Below, one piece after another: positions 1-6,922 of a DNA stretch of 22,600 bases. The notes below the pieces were generated by a model. That model saw nothing but the letters and a program-made list of their open reading frames with translations, was not told the DNA's origin and did not search any database. The stretch covers positions 1 to 22,600 of IMG/VR virus record IMGVR_UViG_3300044695_004113. The stretch is one strand, 5' to 3'. The stretch comes from a virus. Positions within the stretch are counted from its first letter, which is position 1, and every line of letters begins with the position of its first letter. The position numbers and the translations under genes are program-made.

Positions 1-31
1 GTCAGGGAGGGTCGAGGCGTTGCCAGTCCAG

Positions 32-56
32 CCCCGCCCCCCCCGTTGAGGCGGGG
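32..56 (-). terminator. GC-rich hairpin after the HNH gene (possible terminator)
   Basis: CCCCGCC (32-38) and GGCGGGG (50-56) pair over seven bases, with alternative C-run/G-run registers. It lies just after the HNH stop in transcription order. There is no T tract after it, so it may be an RNA-stability or factor-dependent signal. No start codon for a further gene is visible between it and the window edge. Confidence 0.35.
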
Positions 57-62
57 GGTGCC

Positions 63-368
63 TCATCGAGGGCGCTTCGCGTTGCCACGTGCGGCATTGC
101 AGCTGCGATGGGCGGCCCGAAGCTCGGAGTCGTTTTTGCCTGGCTCGACGTGGTCTGCTTGGAATGGGTCGCCTTGCTTTGGTCCTTGTCCGCAGAGCCA
201 GCAGGTGGTTGCTGTGTCGCGTACTTGCTTTGCTCGTTGTGGGTAGTCGCCTTTGTAGTGCGTGCGTGTTTGGTTGCGGTTCCTGTCCCAGGCGGTTTGG
301 CATGGGTCGCATCGTTTGATGTTTGTGGTCAGGTTGCGGCAGGTTAAGCAGGGGCGTTGGATGGGCAT
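63..368 (-). CDS. HNH endonuclease
   Basis: 101 aa. A zinc ribbon CLTCRNLTTNIKRCDPC lies at the N-terminus and a second pair CWLCG comes later. The HNH core FQADHVEPGKNDSELRAAHR then CNAARGN gives the catalytic His in ADHV and the Asn/His pair. Small HNH nucleases in phages act in packaging or as homing nucleases; here it is free-standing, downstream of the primase by five bases. The ribosome site is weak. A strong GC hairpin follows its stop. Confidence 0.88.
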   Translation of the reverse strand: MPIQRPCLTCRNLTTNIKRCDPCQTAWDRNRNQTRTHYKGDYPQRAKQVRDTATTCWLCGQGPKQGDPFQADHVEPGKNDSELRAAHRSCNAARGNAKRPR

Positions 369-373
369 TGTGG

Positions 374-2494
374 TTACCAGTTTTCTTCGTCGTAGTTGAA
401 TGTGTCGGGTGTGTCTTCGTGGTGTATTGGGGGGTGGGAACCGTTGGGGTTCTGATGGGTGGTTTGGGTGGGCTGGTTCTGGTTTGGGTGGGTGGTGCCT
501 GGGGTGGGGTGGAACCGTCCCGTATCTTCGATACGGAGACTGGTTCCCTTACCCTCGTTGGGCTCTAGGGGGCGGTTCTTTGGCGGTTCTTTGGACGGTT
601 CCCACGGTTCCCATGTTTGGTCGCGGTTCTCGTCGTTGGTTGGGAACCGCTCTAGTGGGTCTGGTCTGGGTAGGTTGCGTGCCTGGTTTGCTCGTAGGAC
701 GGTCTTCTTGTGGGCGAGGGTGAGGCCTCGAAGTTTGGCGTCCTGCATGATGGCTGTTGCTGCCATGTCGCGTGGGTAGCCGAGCTCGTCGAGGCGTTTG
801 CCTAGGTCTATCTCTGCCTGGGTCCAGCCTTCCTGCTGCTTGTGTTTGAAGCGGATGGTGGTCGTGTTGTCGATGTCGTCAACGATGAGCTCGACGGTGT
901 CTGGTACCCAGCCAATCCGTGTGTGGGTTCGCTTGAGTCTCAGCCCGTCTTCTGTCTTGTCGAGGCGGTAGACGATGTCCACGTCGTCGTTCTTCGCGCT
1001 GCTTCCTCGTTGCCCTAGTTTCTTGCCGCCGTCTTTGCCTGCGTGGTCTGTGCGGACGCAGGCGACGCCGAGGCGTTTGAGGGTGAGGCCTGTGGTGCGG
1101 GCAAATTCTCTATATGAGTCTGCCGAGTTTTCTTCTCCGTCGATGGCGCGGCCTGTGGTGTCAATGATGACGACTTCTGCTTTGGTGAGCTCTACGAGCT
1201 TCTTGATGCTGTTGGCGCCTTCCTGGGTGTTGAGTGGTGGGAGGCTGGGAATGATGGCGTAGTGGAAGTGGGACCAGTCGTCGTCCTCGGTGTAGCCGAA
1301 TGTTTCGAGGCGTTCGTAAAGGTCCGCCTCAATCATTTCGTAGTCGAGGTATAAGACGTGCGTGGGTGGTTGCGCTGGTTGTCCGAGGATGGGCTTGCCT
1401 GTTGCTAGGGCTGCGACCACGTTGAGTGTTAGCCAGGACTTGCCTGTCTTCGCGCCTGCGAAGAGGGCGGTCTGTCTTCCTTTGGCGATGAGGGGTTTGG
1501 CGATCCATTCTTCTGCTGTGTGTTCCCCTTGCCAGAAGTCGTCCCACTTGATGAGCATGCTCAGCATCTCGTCTGGCGTTGGTTCTGTTGTTGGTTCGGG
1601 TGGGTTGGGGTGCTGATTGAGGTATGCCTTTGCTGCTTGCTTCCAATCGCCGTTGTGGTCGCGTGCTGCCACGTAGCCGAAGCGGTTGTATCCGCCTTCT
1701 GGTAGCCAGGGGATGCTCGAAGTGAAGACGATGAGTGCGTCGTTGCCGTTGTGTCCGATGGTTGCACTCGTTCCGTCACGTGGGTCTTTGCCTGGCCTGG
1801 TCCAGTGTTGTTCGCCGTAGCGGTCTGTCTTCGCAAGGGTCCAGCCGTCGTTGAGGAGGATTGTCTCCCAGTTTGTTTCTGCGTTGAAGCGGGCCGATGG
1901 GCTTGTCTGGTCCTGGATGAACGTGTCGGGTTGCTCTGGCGGTTTGACCATCGTTGGTTGTTTCGTGAGGAGCTCGATCATCCATGGTGGTGCTTGCGCT
2001 GGTTTGCGTTCGAGGGGCGATGCTCCGTCGACCCAGTTGTATTGCCGTCCGTTCGGATGGATGCTTGGCTCCGCTAAAACCTGGCCCCCTTCACCTCGAA
2101 TGTCTAAGCCAACGCCAAGGCGTGAGCCTGCGTCGTTGCGTATTTCGGTTGGGGCGTAGTAGTAGAGGTGTCTGCCGCCTGTTCCTGTGATGGCTTCGAC
2201 GGTGTCTGGTAGCGGGCCGTGTTTTGTTTCAAGGTCGTTGAGTGTGTCTGAGCCTCGGTATTCTTCTCTGTCGTCGACATCGAGTACGAAGATGTTGCTG
2301 TGTTTCGTTTTGCCTGTTGCGATGCCGATGCCGTGGTTCGCGTAGTCGTTGGTCCACCATTGTGTGATGGTGTTCGCGTTGGTTGTTGCTTTGTCTTGCC
2401 AGCCTTTGATGGGCGGGTGTTTCTTCCCTGGCGTTATCGGGATGACTCGGATGCCTAGTTTGGCGTAGGCGAGTGCTGCTTCGAGTGGTGTCAT
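374..2494 (-). CDS. PrimPol-helicase fusion (bifunctional DNA primase/polymerase with RepA-like ATPase)
   Basis: 706 aa from ATG 2494 (ATGA overlap); the longer frame upstream is shadow of the HTH gene. Residues 1-175 are a PrimPol domain: FVLDVDD (D72, D74), TGGRHLYYY (R108, H109), and LDIRGEGGQVL (D131) then PSIHPNG. Residues 195-290 form a linker domain. Residues about 330-540 are a RecA/RepA-type ATPase: Walker A GAKTGKSW (347-354), Walker B VVIIDTTG (D445), then RTDHAGKDGGKKLGQRGSSA. The end (610-706) is low-complexity, rich in Pro/Asn/Thr/His, with WEPWEP at 628-633. It likely primes and unwinds DNA for phage replication. Confidence 0.9.
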   Translation of the reverse strand: MTPLEAALAYAKLGIRVIPITPGKKHPPIKGWQDKATTNANTITQWWTNDYANHGIGIATGKTKHSNIFVLDVDDREEYRGSDTLNDLETKHGPLPDTVEAITGTGGRHLYYYAPTEIRNDAGSRLGVGLDIRGEGGQVLAEPSIHPNGRQYNWVDGASPLERKPAQAPPWMIELLTKQPTMVKPPEQPDTFIQDQTSPSARFNAETNWETILLNDGWTLAKTDRYGEQHWTRPGKDPRDGTSATIGHNGNDALIVFTSSIPWLPEGGYNRFGYVAARDHNGDWKQAAKAYLNQHPNPPEPTTEPTPDEMLSMLIKWDDFWQGEHTAEEWIAKPLIAKGRQTALFAGAKTGKSWLTLNVVAALATGKPILGQPAQPPTHVLYLDYEMIEADLYERLETFGYTEDDDWSHFHYAIIPSLPPLNTQEGANSIKKLVELTKAEVVIIDTTGRAIDGEENSADSYREFARTTGLTLKRLGVACVRTDHAGKDGGKKLGQRGSSAKNDDVDIVYRLDKTEDGLRLKRTHTRIGWVPDTVELIVDDIDNTTTIRFKHKQQEGWTQAEIDLGKRLDELGYPRDMAATAIMQDAKLRGLTLAHKKTVLRANQARNLPRPDPLERFPTNDENRDQTWEPWEPSKEPPKNRPLEPNEGKGTSLRIEDTGRFHPTPGTTHPNQNQPTQTTHQNPNGSHPPIHHEDTPDTFNYDEENW
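435..649. repeat. Cluster of TGGGAACCG 9-mers with a 7-bp palindrome
   Basis: TGGGAACCG occurs at 435-443 and 641-649 on plus, and at 596-604 and 605-613 on minus (in tandem). Between them, CCGTATC-TTC-GATACGG (520-536) is a perfect 7-bp hairpin. All are inside the low-complexity end of the PrimPol gene. The closely similar TGGGAACGG is tandem at 19897-19914. Confidence 0.6.
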
Positions 2495-2733
2495 GATGCT
2501 TGCTCGTCTTCGATGTCGAACCAGTCGAGCCAGACTTCGGATGGGTGCATGCCCATCGCGACGGCGTATCTGTCTGCGTCGTATTCCCAGATGAGGGCGT
2601 TGGGGTTGCGCCTCCATCTGACGACGGTTGTGCGTGCTACTCCGCAGAGGCTTGCGATGATGCTGTCGAAGCCTTCCTCTGGGAACAGGCGCAGCAGGGG
2701 TCGAGGGTCTAAGTATCTGCCGTGTTTTCTCAT
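2491..2733 (-). CDS. Helix-turn-helix DNA-binding protein
   Basis: 80 aa, with AAAGGAGGGCCA before the ATG. Residues 22-42 (FDSIIASLCGVARTTVVRWR) form a helix-turn-helix with recognition helix TTVVRWRR. Then ALIWEYDADRYAVAMGMHPS and EVWLDW follow, a phrase that recurs in actinophage small HTH proteins placed before the primase. It could be a regulator or a replication accessory. The stop overlaps the PrimPol ATG (ATGA), so it is coupled to that gene. Confidence 0.75.
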   Translation of the reverse strand: MRKHGRYLDPRPLLRLFPEEGFDSIIASLCGVARTTVVRWRRNPNALIWEYDADRYAVAMGMHPSEVWLDWFDIEDEQAS

Positions 2734-2753
2734 TGGCCCTCCTTTGGGCTGTT

Positions 2754-2969
2754 TTATCGTTCGTTGAATGATTTAGCGATGCGGTACTTCTCTGCTGCGC
2801 TTGCTGCTTCGAGCATGCCCAGGCTGACCGATGCGGTTTGGTTTTGCATCGTGCTAATGAAGAAGTCTGCTGTGCCGTCTATGTGTTCGATGGTTGCGAC
2901 GATGATGTAGGCGTTGCACATCCCGTTTGCGTGCGCTTCGATGTAGTCCGCGACTGGGTCGTCATTCAT
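2754..2969 (-). CDS. Hypothetical small protein (71 aa)
   Basis: 71 aa. ATG 2969 follows AGAAGAAG, a moderate ribosome site inside the previous small gene. It reads DDPVADYIEAHANGMCNAYI, IVATIEHIDGTADFFISTM, QNQTASVSLGMLEAASAAEKY. Mixed helix and strand with one Cys. No family recognised. It sits 20 bases before the HTH gene. Confidence 0.6.
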   Translation of the reverse strand: MNDDPVADYIEAHANGMCNAYIIVATIEHIDGTADFFISTMQNQTASVSLGMLEAASAAEKYRIAKSFNER

Positions 2970-3063
2970 CTTCTTCTACGCCTCGGTCGCCGCACCAGGG
3001 TTGAGTGGGCTGGGGTTGTTTGCATGGGCATGGGTTGAGTGGGTTGATGCCTGGTCGTGTCAT
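2962..3063 (-). CDS. Small Cys/Pro-rich peptide (33 aa)
   Basis: 33 aa. ATG 3063 overlaps the TGA of the PP-loop gene, and its own TGA lies eight bases inside the next gene. It reads MTRPGINPLNPCPCKQPQ, then PTQPWCGDRGVEEDE. Three cysteines (CPC and WC) with prolines suggest a small metal-binding or disulfide-linked peptide. Translational coupling directly behind the PP-loop protein hints at a partner, but this is inference. It is short, so some doubt remains that it is translated. Confidence 0.55.
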   Translation of the reverse strand: MTRPGINPLNPCPCKQPQPTQPWCGDRGVEEDE

Positions 3064-3851
3064 GATTCGTCGTCCATGAAACAGCCGCAGGCGCCCCAGT
3101 CTTCTTTGTCAAACATTGCGGGTTGGTCTTCGAGGCGTTCTCTGAATCTGCGCAGCGTTAGCGGCGTTGTTTTGCCCTGCTTAGTTTCTTTTAGCATTGC
3201 CACATCTTTTTTAAGGTATGCCCTTGTCTGTTCTTCCTCGTTTTCCCATTCAAGGAAGCGTTCGCGGTTCCAGTCGAGCAGCATTTTCCATGCTGCCTGG
3301 CCTCCTCGAACGCATGCGCCTCCGCAGTTTGCGTGGCTGAAACCGACCGAATATAAACGTGGGGGTTCAATTCCGAAGTCGCGGTATTTTTGAAGTAGCT
3401 CCGACTTTTCTACAAATGGTTCATGCATCAGCGGGGATTTGATTTTGTATGGTTCCCATAAGGGTGCTGCGCGTTCATGGCGTTGTGGTTCTGTCCAGTC
3501 GAAACCTAAATAGATGTAGCTGTCTTCTGGGTCGCAGTTGTGTTTGATCCATTTGTCTAAGGCTTTTCGTTTGAGGATTTTGCTGCAGACAGCCATTCTG
3601 TCGTTTGGTACGACGCGCTCGTCCCTTCCTACTTGCATTGGTGTTCTTCCGTCGCGTATCACGATCCATTCCCAACGGTCAGAAAGTTTTGCGACCACTT
3701 CTTTTGCGAACCGCCAATTGTCGTAGTCTTCGACCATCGTGTCTGCTGTGAGAAGTACGAGCCTGTCTCCTGGGGCCGCTTCATCTTGGACTCTGAAGGC
3801 AACTTCCGCCGATCCAATGCCTGTAGAAAATTGTACGCAGTGAACGGTCAT
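3060..3851 (-). CDS. PP-loop protein, PAPS-reductase/adenine-nucleotide alpha-hydrolase-like
   Basis: 263 aa from ATG 3851, chosen for its ATGA overlap and AAGGAGG site; the longer frame is shadow. The N-terminus CVQFSTGIGSAEVAFR resembles the nucleotide-binding PP-loop (SxGxxS). Then VLLTADTMVEDYDNWRFAKE and VCSKILKRKALDKWI give a second conserved region (C89). The C-terminal part has SVGFSHANCGGACVRGGQAA (C176, C180) and ends WGACGCFMDD (C255, C257), a pattern known in phage members of the PAPS-reductase family. Such enzymes activate sulfate or thiolate a substrate; here the substrate is unknown. The four late cysteines could bind a metal or Fe-S centre. Confidence 0.75.
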   Translation of the reverse strand: MTVHCVQFSTGIGSAEVAFRVQDEAAPGDRLVLLTADTMVEDYDNWRFAKEVVAKLSDRWEWIVIRDGRTPMQVGRDERVVPNDRMAVCSKILKRKALDKWIKHNCDPEDSYIYLGFDWTEPQRHERAAPLWEPYKIKSPLMHEPFVEKSELLQKYRDFGIEPPRLYSVGFSHANCGGACVRGGQAAWKMLLDWNRERFLEWENEEEQTRAYLKKDVAMLKETKQGKTTPLTLRRFRERLEDQPAMFDKEDWGACGCFMDDES

Positions 3852-4111
3852 TTTGTTCCTCCTTGTAATTCCATTCGCAGCGCGTGTAGTTCCCCGTTGC
3901 GTGCTTCTAGTTCCAATGTGAGGCCTTCGATGAGTTGGGCTCGTATGTTTGCGAGCTTCTCTGCGTAATCTGCACGTTTCTGTGCGGCTCGCATCTGCTC
4001 GAAGTAGTTGCTGGTCAGGTTGATGTTCGCGTCTATCTGTCCTTGCCCTTGTTTGAGCAGTCTGCGAAGTCGTCGCGGGTTCCATTCCCACCAAAGTTGC
4101 CGCACGCTCAT
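3848..4111 (-). CDS. Small basic coiled-coil protein (87 aa)
   Basis: 87 aa. The N-terminus is Trp/Arg-rich (RQLWWEWNPRRLRRLLKQG), possibly nucleic-acid or membrane binding. It is followed by a long helix: NINLTSNYFEQMRAAQKRAD, YAEKLANIRAQLIEGLTLEL, EARNGELHALRMEL. Its stop overlaps the start of the PP-loop gene (ATGA), so the two are likely made together. No family recognised. Confidence 0.65.
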   Translation of the reverse strand: MSVRQLWWEWNPRRLRRLLKQGQGQIDANINLTSNYFEQMRAAQKRADYAEKLANIRAQLIEGLTLELEARNGELHALRMELQGGTK

Positions 4112-4347
4112 CGCCTGTCCAGTTCTACTGGCGGGGACCAGGTTGCGTCCCAGGCGCTTCCTGGTTTGGTTGCGATGCTCAGCAGGCCGTTCTCGTCTAG
4201 TTGAACTAGAAGGTAAATGCCGCCAGCGATTGCTGCGCTTGTGATGTCATGGTTTTCTATTTTGCCTACCCATGTTGCATAGCCGCTCGTGTTCGCGAGA
4301 ACGGTCACTGTGTATGGGGCGTCTGGTATTCGCTCGGCGTAGCTCAT
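4108..4347 (-). CDS. Hypothetical beta-rich small protein (79 aa)
   Basis: 79 aa between ATGA overlaps at both ends. Unlike its neighbours it is beta-rich: APYTVTVLANTSGYATWVGK, ITSAAIAGGIYLLVQLDENG, LLSIATKPGSAWDATW, ending PPVELDRR. Aromatic and Gly residues suggest a compact barrel or sandwich. No cysteines, no membrane segment and no recognised family. Confidence 0.65.
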   Translation of the reverse strand: MSYAERIPDAPYTVTVLANTSGYATWVGKIENHDITSAAIAGGIYLLVQLDENGLLSIATKPGSAWDATWSPPVELDRR

Positions 4348-4499
4348 GCTTTGTGCTGCTCCTTGAGTTGTGCGATCTCGTCGAGAAGTTCTGCGACTCG
4401 TTTCATCGCTTCGTCGTTGACGATTTTTTGTATTTGGTTTTTGACGGTGAGGTCTTTGATGATGCCTGCGACTTTGTCGCTCAAAATCATCGGGTTCAC
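4344..4499 (-). CDS. Small helical protein (51 aa)
   Basis: 51 aa from GTG 4499, which overlaps the previous stop as GTGA. An internal ATG at 4490 would give a 48-aa form. The sequence is helical with MILSDKVAGIIKDLTVKNQI and QKIVNDEAMKRVAELLDEIA, then QLKEQHKA. Its TGA overlaps the next ATG. Coupling on both sides makes a real gene likely despite its size. No family recognised. Confidence 0.65.
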   Translation of the reverse strand: MNPMILSDKVAGIIKDLTVKNQIQKIVNDEAMKRVAELLDEIAQLKEQHKA

Positions 4500-4705
4500 A
4501 ATTCTGCGCCTTGTGCGAGCCAAACGCGAAGGCGTGAAATGTCTGAGTTGGCTTGGATGAGTGTCTTCCTGCAGAGTTCGAGTTCTTCCATCAGCGAGTT
4601 CGCGGCGTCTTTGAAGTTGTCGCGTTCTGCTGTCACTCGTTCTAATGCGTTGGTGAGGTCGTTGACTCGTAGTTCGAGTTCAGCGAATTGGTTTATGTCG
4701 ATCAT
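4496..4705 (-). CDS. Small coiled-coil protein (69 aa)
   Basis: 69 aa with AGGAGGGCC before ATG 4705. It is a near-continuous heptad pattern: FAELELRVNDLTNALERVTA, ERDNFKDAANSLMEELELCR, KTLIQANSDISRLRVWLAQG. Leu, Val and Ile occupy a/d positions, so a parallel or antiparallel coiled coil is likely. The TGA overlaps the GTG start of the next gene. Function unknown; such proteins often serve as adaptors or inhibitors of host complexes, but that is not shown here. Confidence 0.7.
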   Translation of the reverse strand: MIDINQFAELELRVNDLTNALERVTAERDNFKDAANSLMEELELCRKTLIQANSDISRLRVWLAQGAEL

Positions 4706-4833
4706 TTTTTGGCCCTCCTTATGAGCTCTTGTTTTAATGACTCGATGGTTTTGAAGAGGCGCTCCTGGTCCCCTTGTCCTACGAATGTGCGTTCTAAGAA
4801 TTGGATTGCGTTTTGTAGGTCTTGCTTTGTCAT
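4702..4833 (-). CDS. Small hypothetical protein (43 aa)
   Basis: 43 aa, starting at ATG 4833 after CAGGAGACAA, and ending in a TGA that overlaps the next ATG (ATGA). The sequence MTKQDLQNAIQFLERTF then GQGDQERLFKTIESLKQELI is amphipathic helical with a basic end RRAKK. Good ribosome site, tight coupling and no better frame support a real gene. It is the first of a run of small helical proteins (4833 down to 3848). No family recognised. Confidence 0.7.
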   Translation of the reverse strand: MTKQDLQNAIQFLERTFVGQGDQERLFKTIESLKQELIRRAKK

Positions 4834-4855
4834 TTGTCTCCTGTTGGATACTGAA

Positions 4856-4904
4856 TTGCTAGGTGGGGTTCAACGGTTCGGGGGAGCGGCTCCCCACCTA
4901 GCAA
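4856..4904. other. 13-bp perfect inverted repeat with nested hairpin
   Basis: TTGCTAGGTGGGG (4856-4868) and CCCCACCTAGCAA (4892-4904) pair over 13 bases around a 23-base loop. Within it, GGGGAG-CGG-CTCCCC forms an alternative 6-bp hairpin that shares the second arm. The element lies in the 93-bp gap after the SSB-like gene. On the minus strand no T run follows; on the plus strand CCTTTTATTT follows. It may be an RNA-processing or attenuator structure, or a terminator for antisense transcription. Confidence 0.7.
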
Positions 4905-4926
4905 ACCTTTTATTTGTGGCTGGCTG

Positions 4927-5325
4927 TTACCACATTGATTCGGAGTCGTCTTTGACTGGCAGTTCGACTTTGGCTTTGTAAAGTTTCGGGGCGTTGAAGC
5001 CTTTTTTCTTTTCGCCTTCTCCGATGAATTTGACGGCCAGTTGTGCGCCGACCATTGTTGTGGCTCCTGCTGCTTGAGCTGCTTCTCTTATGGCCTTCAC
5101 CATGTTGCCTCGCGCCCAGAGGGAACCGATGCCTTCGCTGGTTGCCATTGTGAAAACAAAGACGAACTTCGGGTCTCCGTTGGGCCATGTTTTGAGTTCG
5201 CCGTTCGGGTCGCGGTCTTCAAGCTTCGTTACTTCGATTACTTTGCCTGCGTGCGAGTCGTTAATCGACTCGAACTTGAGGGCGGGGTGTTTCGAGCCGC
5301 CTTCGCTTAGGAATATGTCAGACAT
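4927..5325 (-). CDS. Single-stranded-DNA-binding-like protein
   Basis: 132 aa, with AAGGAGGACAGCA before the ATG, the ribosome site lying within the previous gene. The middle is beta-rich like an OB fold (HAGKVIEVTKLEDRDPNG, PKFVFVFTMATSEGIGSL), followed by a helix MVKAIREAAQAAGA and strands VGAQLAVKFIGEGEKK and KAKVELPV. The C-terminus is acidic and ends in a bulky residue, DDSESMW, like the tip of bacterial SSB that recruits partners. Actinophages often carry such a protein beside the exonuclease. Assignment is from the overall pattern; no strict motif proves it. Confidence 0.6.
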   Translation of the reverse strand: MSDIFLSEGGSKHPALKFESINDSHAGKVIEVTKLEDRDPNGELKTWPNGDPKFVFVFTMATSEGIGSLWARGNMVKAIREAAQAAGATTMVGAQLAVKFIGEGEKKKGFNAPKLYKAKVELPVKDDSESMW

Positions 5326-5746
5326 TGCTGTCCTCCTTCATGTGTGTGTTGTTGGTTTTTGGGTTATAGACCAGTTGAATTGTTCCCGCTTTTATTTGCT
5401 GGCATGCGTACGCGAATGCTTCTGCTTGTGCGCAGTCAAGGTTGGCGAGTCCTTCTCCTGGTTTGTTGTATTGCTTACTTGTGATGTCGGAGCAAAGTCC
5501 TATCACGAGTCCTTCGTCGTACTGGTTGTCTTCTAACAAGAGGACGAGGCCTCGTGCTATTTCGAACCGTCGATGAGTTTTCTGTTCGCTCATGCTAAAT
5601 GAGCGGCCTGCTTGTCGTGCTTGTTCGAGCAGCATTGTGTATCGAGCTCGGTCTGGCCCTGGAAGGTTTGCGATGCGTCCGCGCAGTATATCGATTGCGA
5701 TCTTGTCGTAATGCTCGACGTCGTATGCGCGTCCTTCAATGCTCAT
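5318..5746 (-). CDS. Hypothetical protein between exonuclease and SSB-like gene
   Basis: 142 aa, no family recognised. It starts with an ATGA overlap with the exonuclease gene. Predicted mostly helical: DVEHYDKIAIDILRGRIANL, PGPDRARYTMLLEQARQAG, RSFSMSEQKTHRRFEIARGL, then a hydrophobic LVLLLEDNQYDEGLVIGLCS segment and a C-terminal AQAEAFAYACQQIKAG. Three cysteines are spread through the C-terminal half. Coupling on both sides to DNA-processing genes suggests a role in recombination or replication, but nothing in the sequence shows what it is. Confidence 0.6.
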   Translation of the reverse strand: MSIEGRAYDVEHYDKIAIDILRGRIANLPGPDRARYTMLLEQARQAGRSFSMSEQKTHRRFEIARGLVLLLEDNQYDEGLVIGLCSDITSKQYNKPGEGLANLDCAQAEAFAYACQQIKAGTIQLVYNPKTNNTHMKEDSNV

Positions 5747-6879
5747 CGTGTTTCCTCCACTGGGTCAAAGGCTGCGAGTTTGCGTCGCTTTGGTTTTGGT
5801 TGTGTTGGGTCTGGTTCGAAGAATGGGGCGCTTGCGTCTGCTTCAACTGCTTCGATGGTTTTGATGAGTGCGTCGAGCTGTGCGTTGTTGCAGTCCTGGA
5901 GGCGTGGCACGCCTTGTGGCCATGCGAGGATTAGTTTGGCTTGTGCTGCTCGGTCGAGTGTGCTGATGCGTCGCTTGAGCCATTCCTGTCGTGTCTCTAA
6001 TGCTTTGGGTGAGGCGGCGATGTCGCCCGACGCCTTTTCGGTTGGCATCGGTGCGACATCCCTCCGCTTCTCAGCAGAGAATTTGTAAGGCGTGAATAAG
6101 TCTTTTCGTTTGCGCCAGTCGCGTGTGCGCATGCTCATCTGCGCTGCGTCCCATCCTGCTTCCAGGTCTACGTTGAAGAATTCGCATTTGCCTTCGCCTG
6201 CTGGAAGGTGGCAAATGATCCCGCTTGTCTTGTCGATGTCTGGGAGTGGTGTTCGTTCTCCTGTGCGCCAGTCGTATATCCATTCGGCTTGTGCGTAAAG
6301 GGCGAGCTGGACTGCGATGCTGCCGTAGCTGTAGGAGAGGTCTGTGCCTGTTTTCAAGTCGAAAATCACCAGGCGTCCGTCGCGTGTTCGAACGATGCGG
6401 TCTGCTGTTCCCGCGTATTCGAGCTCGTCGTTGATGAGCAGCACTTCGATCCAGTCTTTGTTCATCTGCATGTCCCATGCGGCGATGCTCGTGATGTAGG
6501 TTTCGATGTCTTGTTGAAGTCCTGGGAGAATTTGTGGCTTCATTCCGAGGTCTATTTGCTGGGTCAAATTGTGAAGGGCGGTTCCGAGGTTGGCTCGCGA
6601 ATAGGCGCCTGCTGCTTCGACTGCGTCGCCTGCAATTTTGTTGAGGCGTGTTCTGTCGTCGATTGCTGTTGATGCTTGTGCGAGGAGGTCTGGTCGTTGA
6701 ACGATGCCAGTGATTGCCATCCGCACTTTCCAGTCTGCGAGTGAGGCTGTGTCGTCTAGCGTTTTCGCGATGGTTGTTACGCGTGTGTAGCCGCGTTCTT
6801 TTCCTGTTGATGGGTTGTTTATTTTGTAGCGACCCCATCTGTCTTTGGGTGCTTCGAGTAAGTCGAATTCGGCGGTCAT
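5743..6879 (-). CDS. Cas4/RecB-family exonuclease
   Basis: 378 aa. The nuclease core is visible: LGTALHNL (H103), GTADRIV (D160), LVIFDLKTG (D174, K176), then SYSYGSIAVQLALYAQ (Q191). This is the order of RecB-like and Cas4-like PD-(D/E)xK nucleases widely carried by actinophages. Four Fe-S cysteines of true Cas4 are not evident, so a RecB-like exonuclease without a cluster is likely. The N-terminal part (YTRVTTIAKTLDDTASLADW) fits the family. The C-terminus is basic with KPKRRKLAAF. It would process double-strand ends in replication or recombination. Confidence 0.85.
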   Translation of the reverse strand: MTAEFDLLEAPKDRWGRYKINNPSTGKERGYTRVTTIAKTLDDTASLADWKVRMAITGIVQRPDLLAQASTAIDDRTRLNKIAGDAVEAAGAYSRANLGTALHNLTQQIDLGMKPQILPGLQQDIETYITSIAAWDMQMNKDWIEVLLINDELEYAGTADRIVRTRDGRLVIFDLKTGTDLSYSYGSIAVQLALYAQAEWIYDWRTGERTPLPDIDKTSGIICHLPAGEGKCEFFNVDLEAGWDAAQMSMRTRDWRKRKDLFTPYKFSAEKRRDVAPMPTEKASGDIAASPKALETRQEWLKRRISTLDRAAQAKLILAWPQGVPRLQDCNNAQLDALIKTIEAVEADASAPFFEPDPTQPKPKRRKLAAFDPVEETR

Positions 6880-6922
6880 GGTGCAGGGCTCCCTGTGTTT
6901 TAGGTTTTGGAATTTTTACCGT

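Noticed and set aside
4856-4904. Possible tRNA, because of a TAGCA-like 3' end and GGTTC in the loop
   Set aside because: A 13-bp uninterrupted stem and 23-base loop do not fit a cloverleaf; no anticodon or D arm can be placed.
6071-6838. 255-codon open frame on the minus strand within the exonuclease gene
   Set aside because: Its Arg/Asn/His-rich sequence is an out-of-frame shadow of the Cas4/RecB-like gene, whose catalytic motifs are intact in the other frame.
5743-6879. CRISPR-Cas adaptation gene, from the Cas4-like sequence
   Set aside because: No Cas1, Cas2 or repeat array is present, and the Fe-S cysteines of true Cas4 are not evident; phage RecB-like exonuclease fits better.
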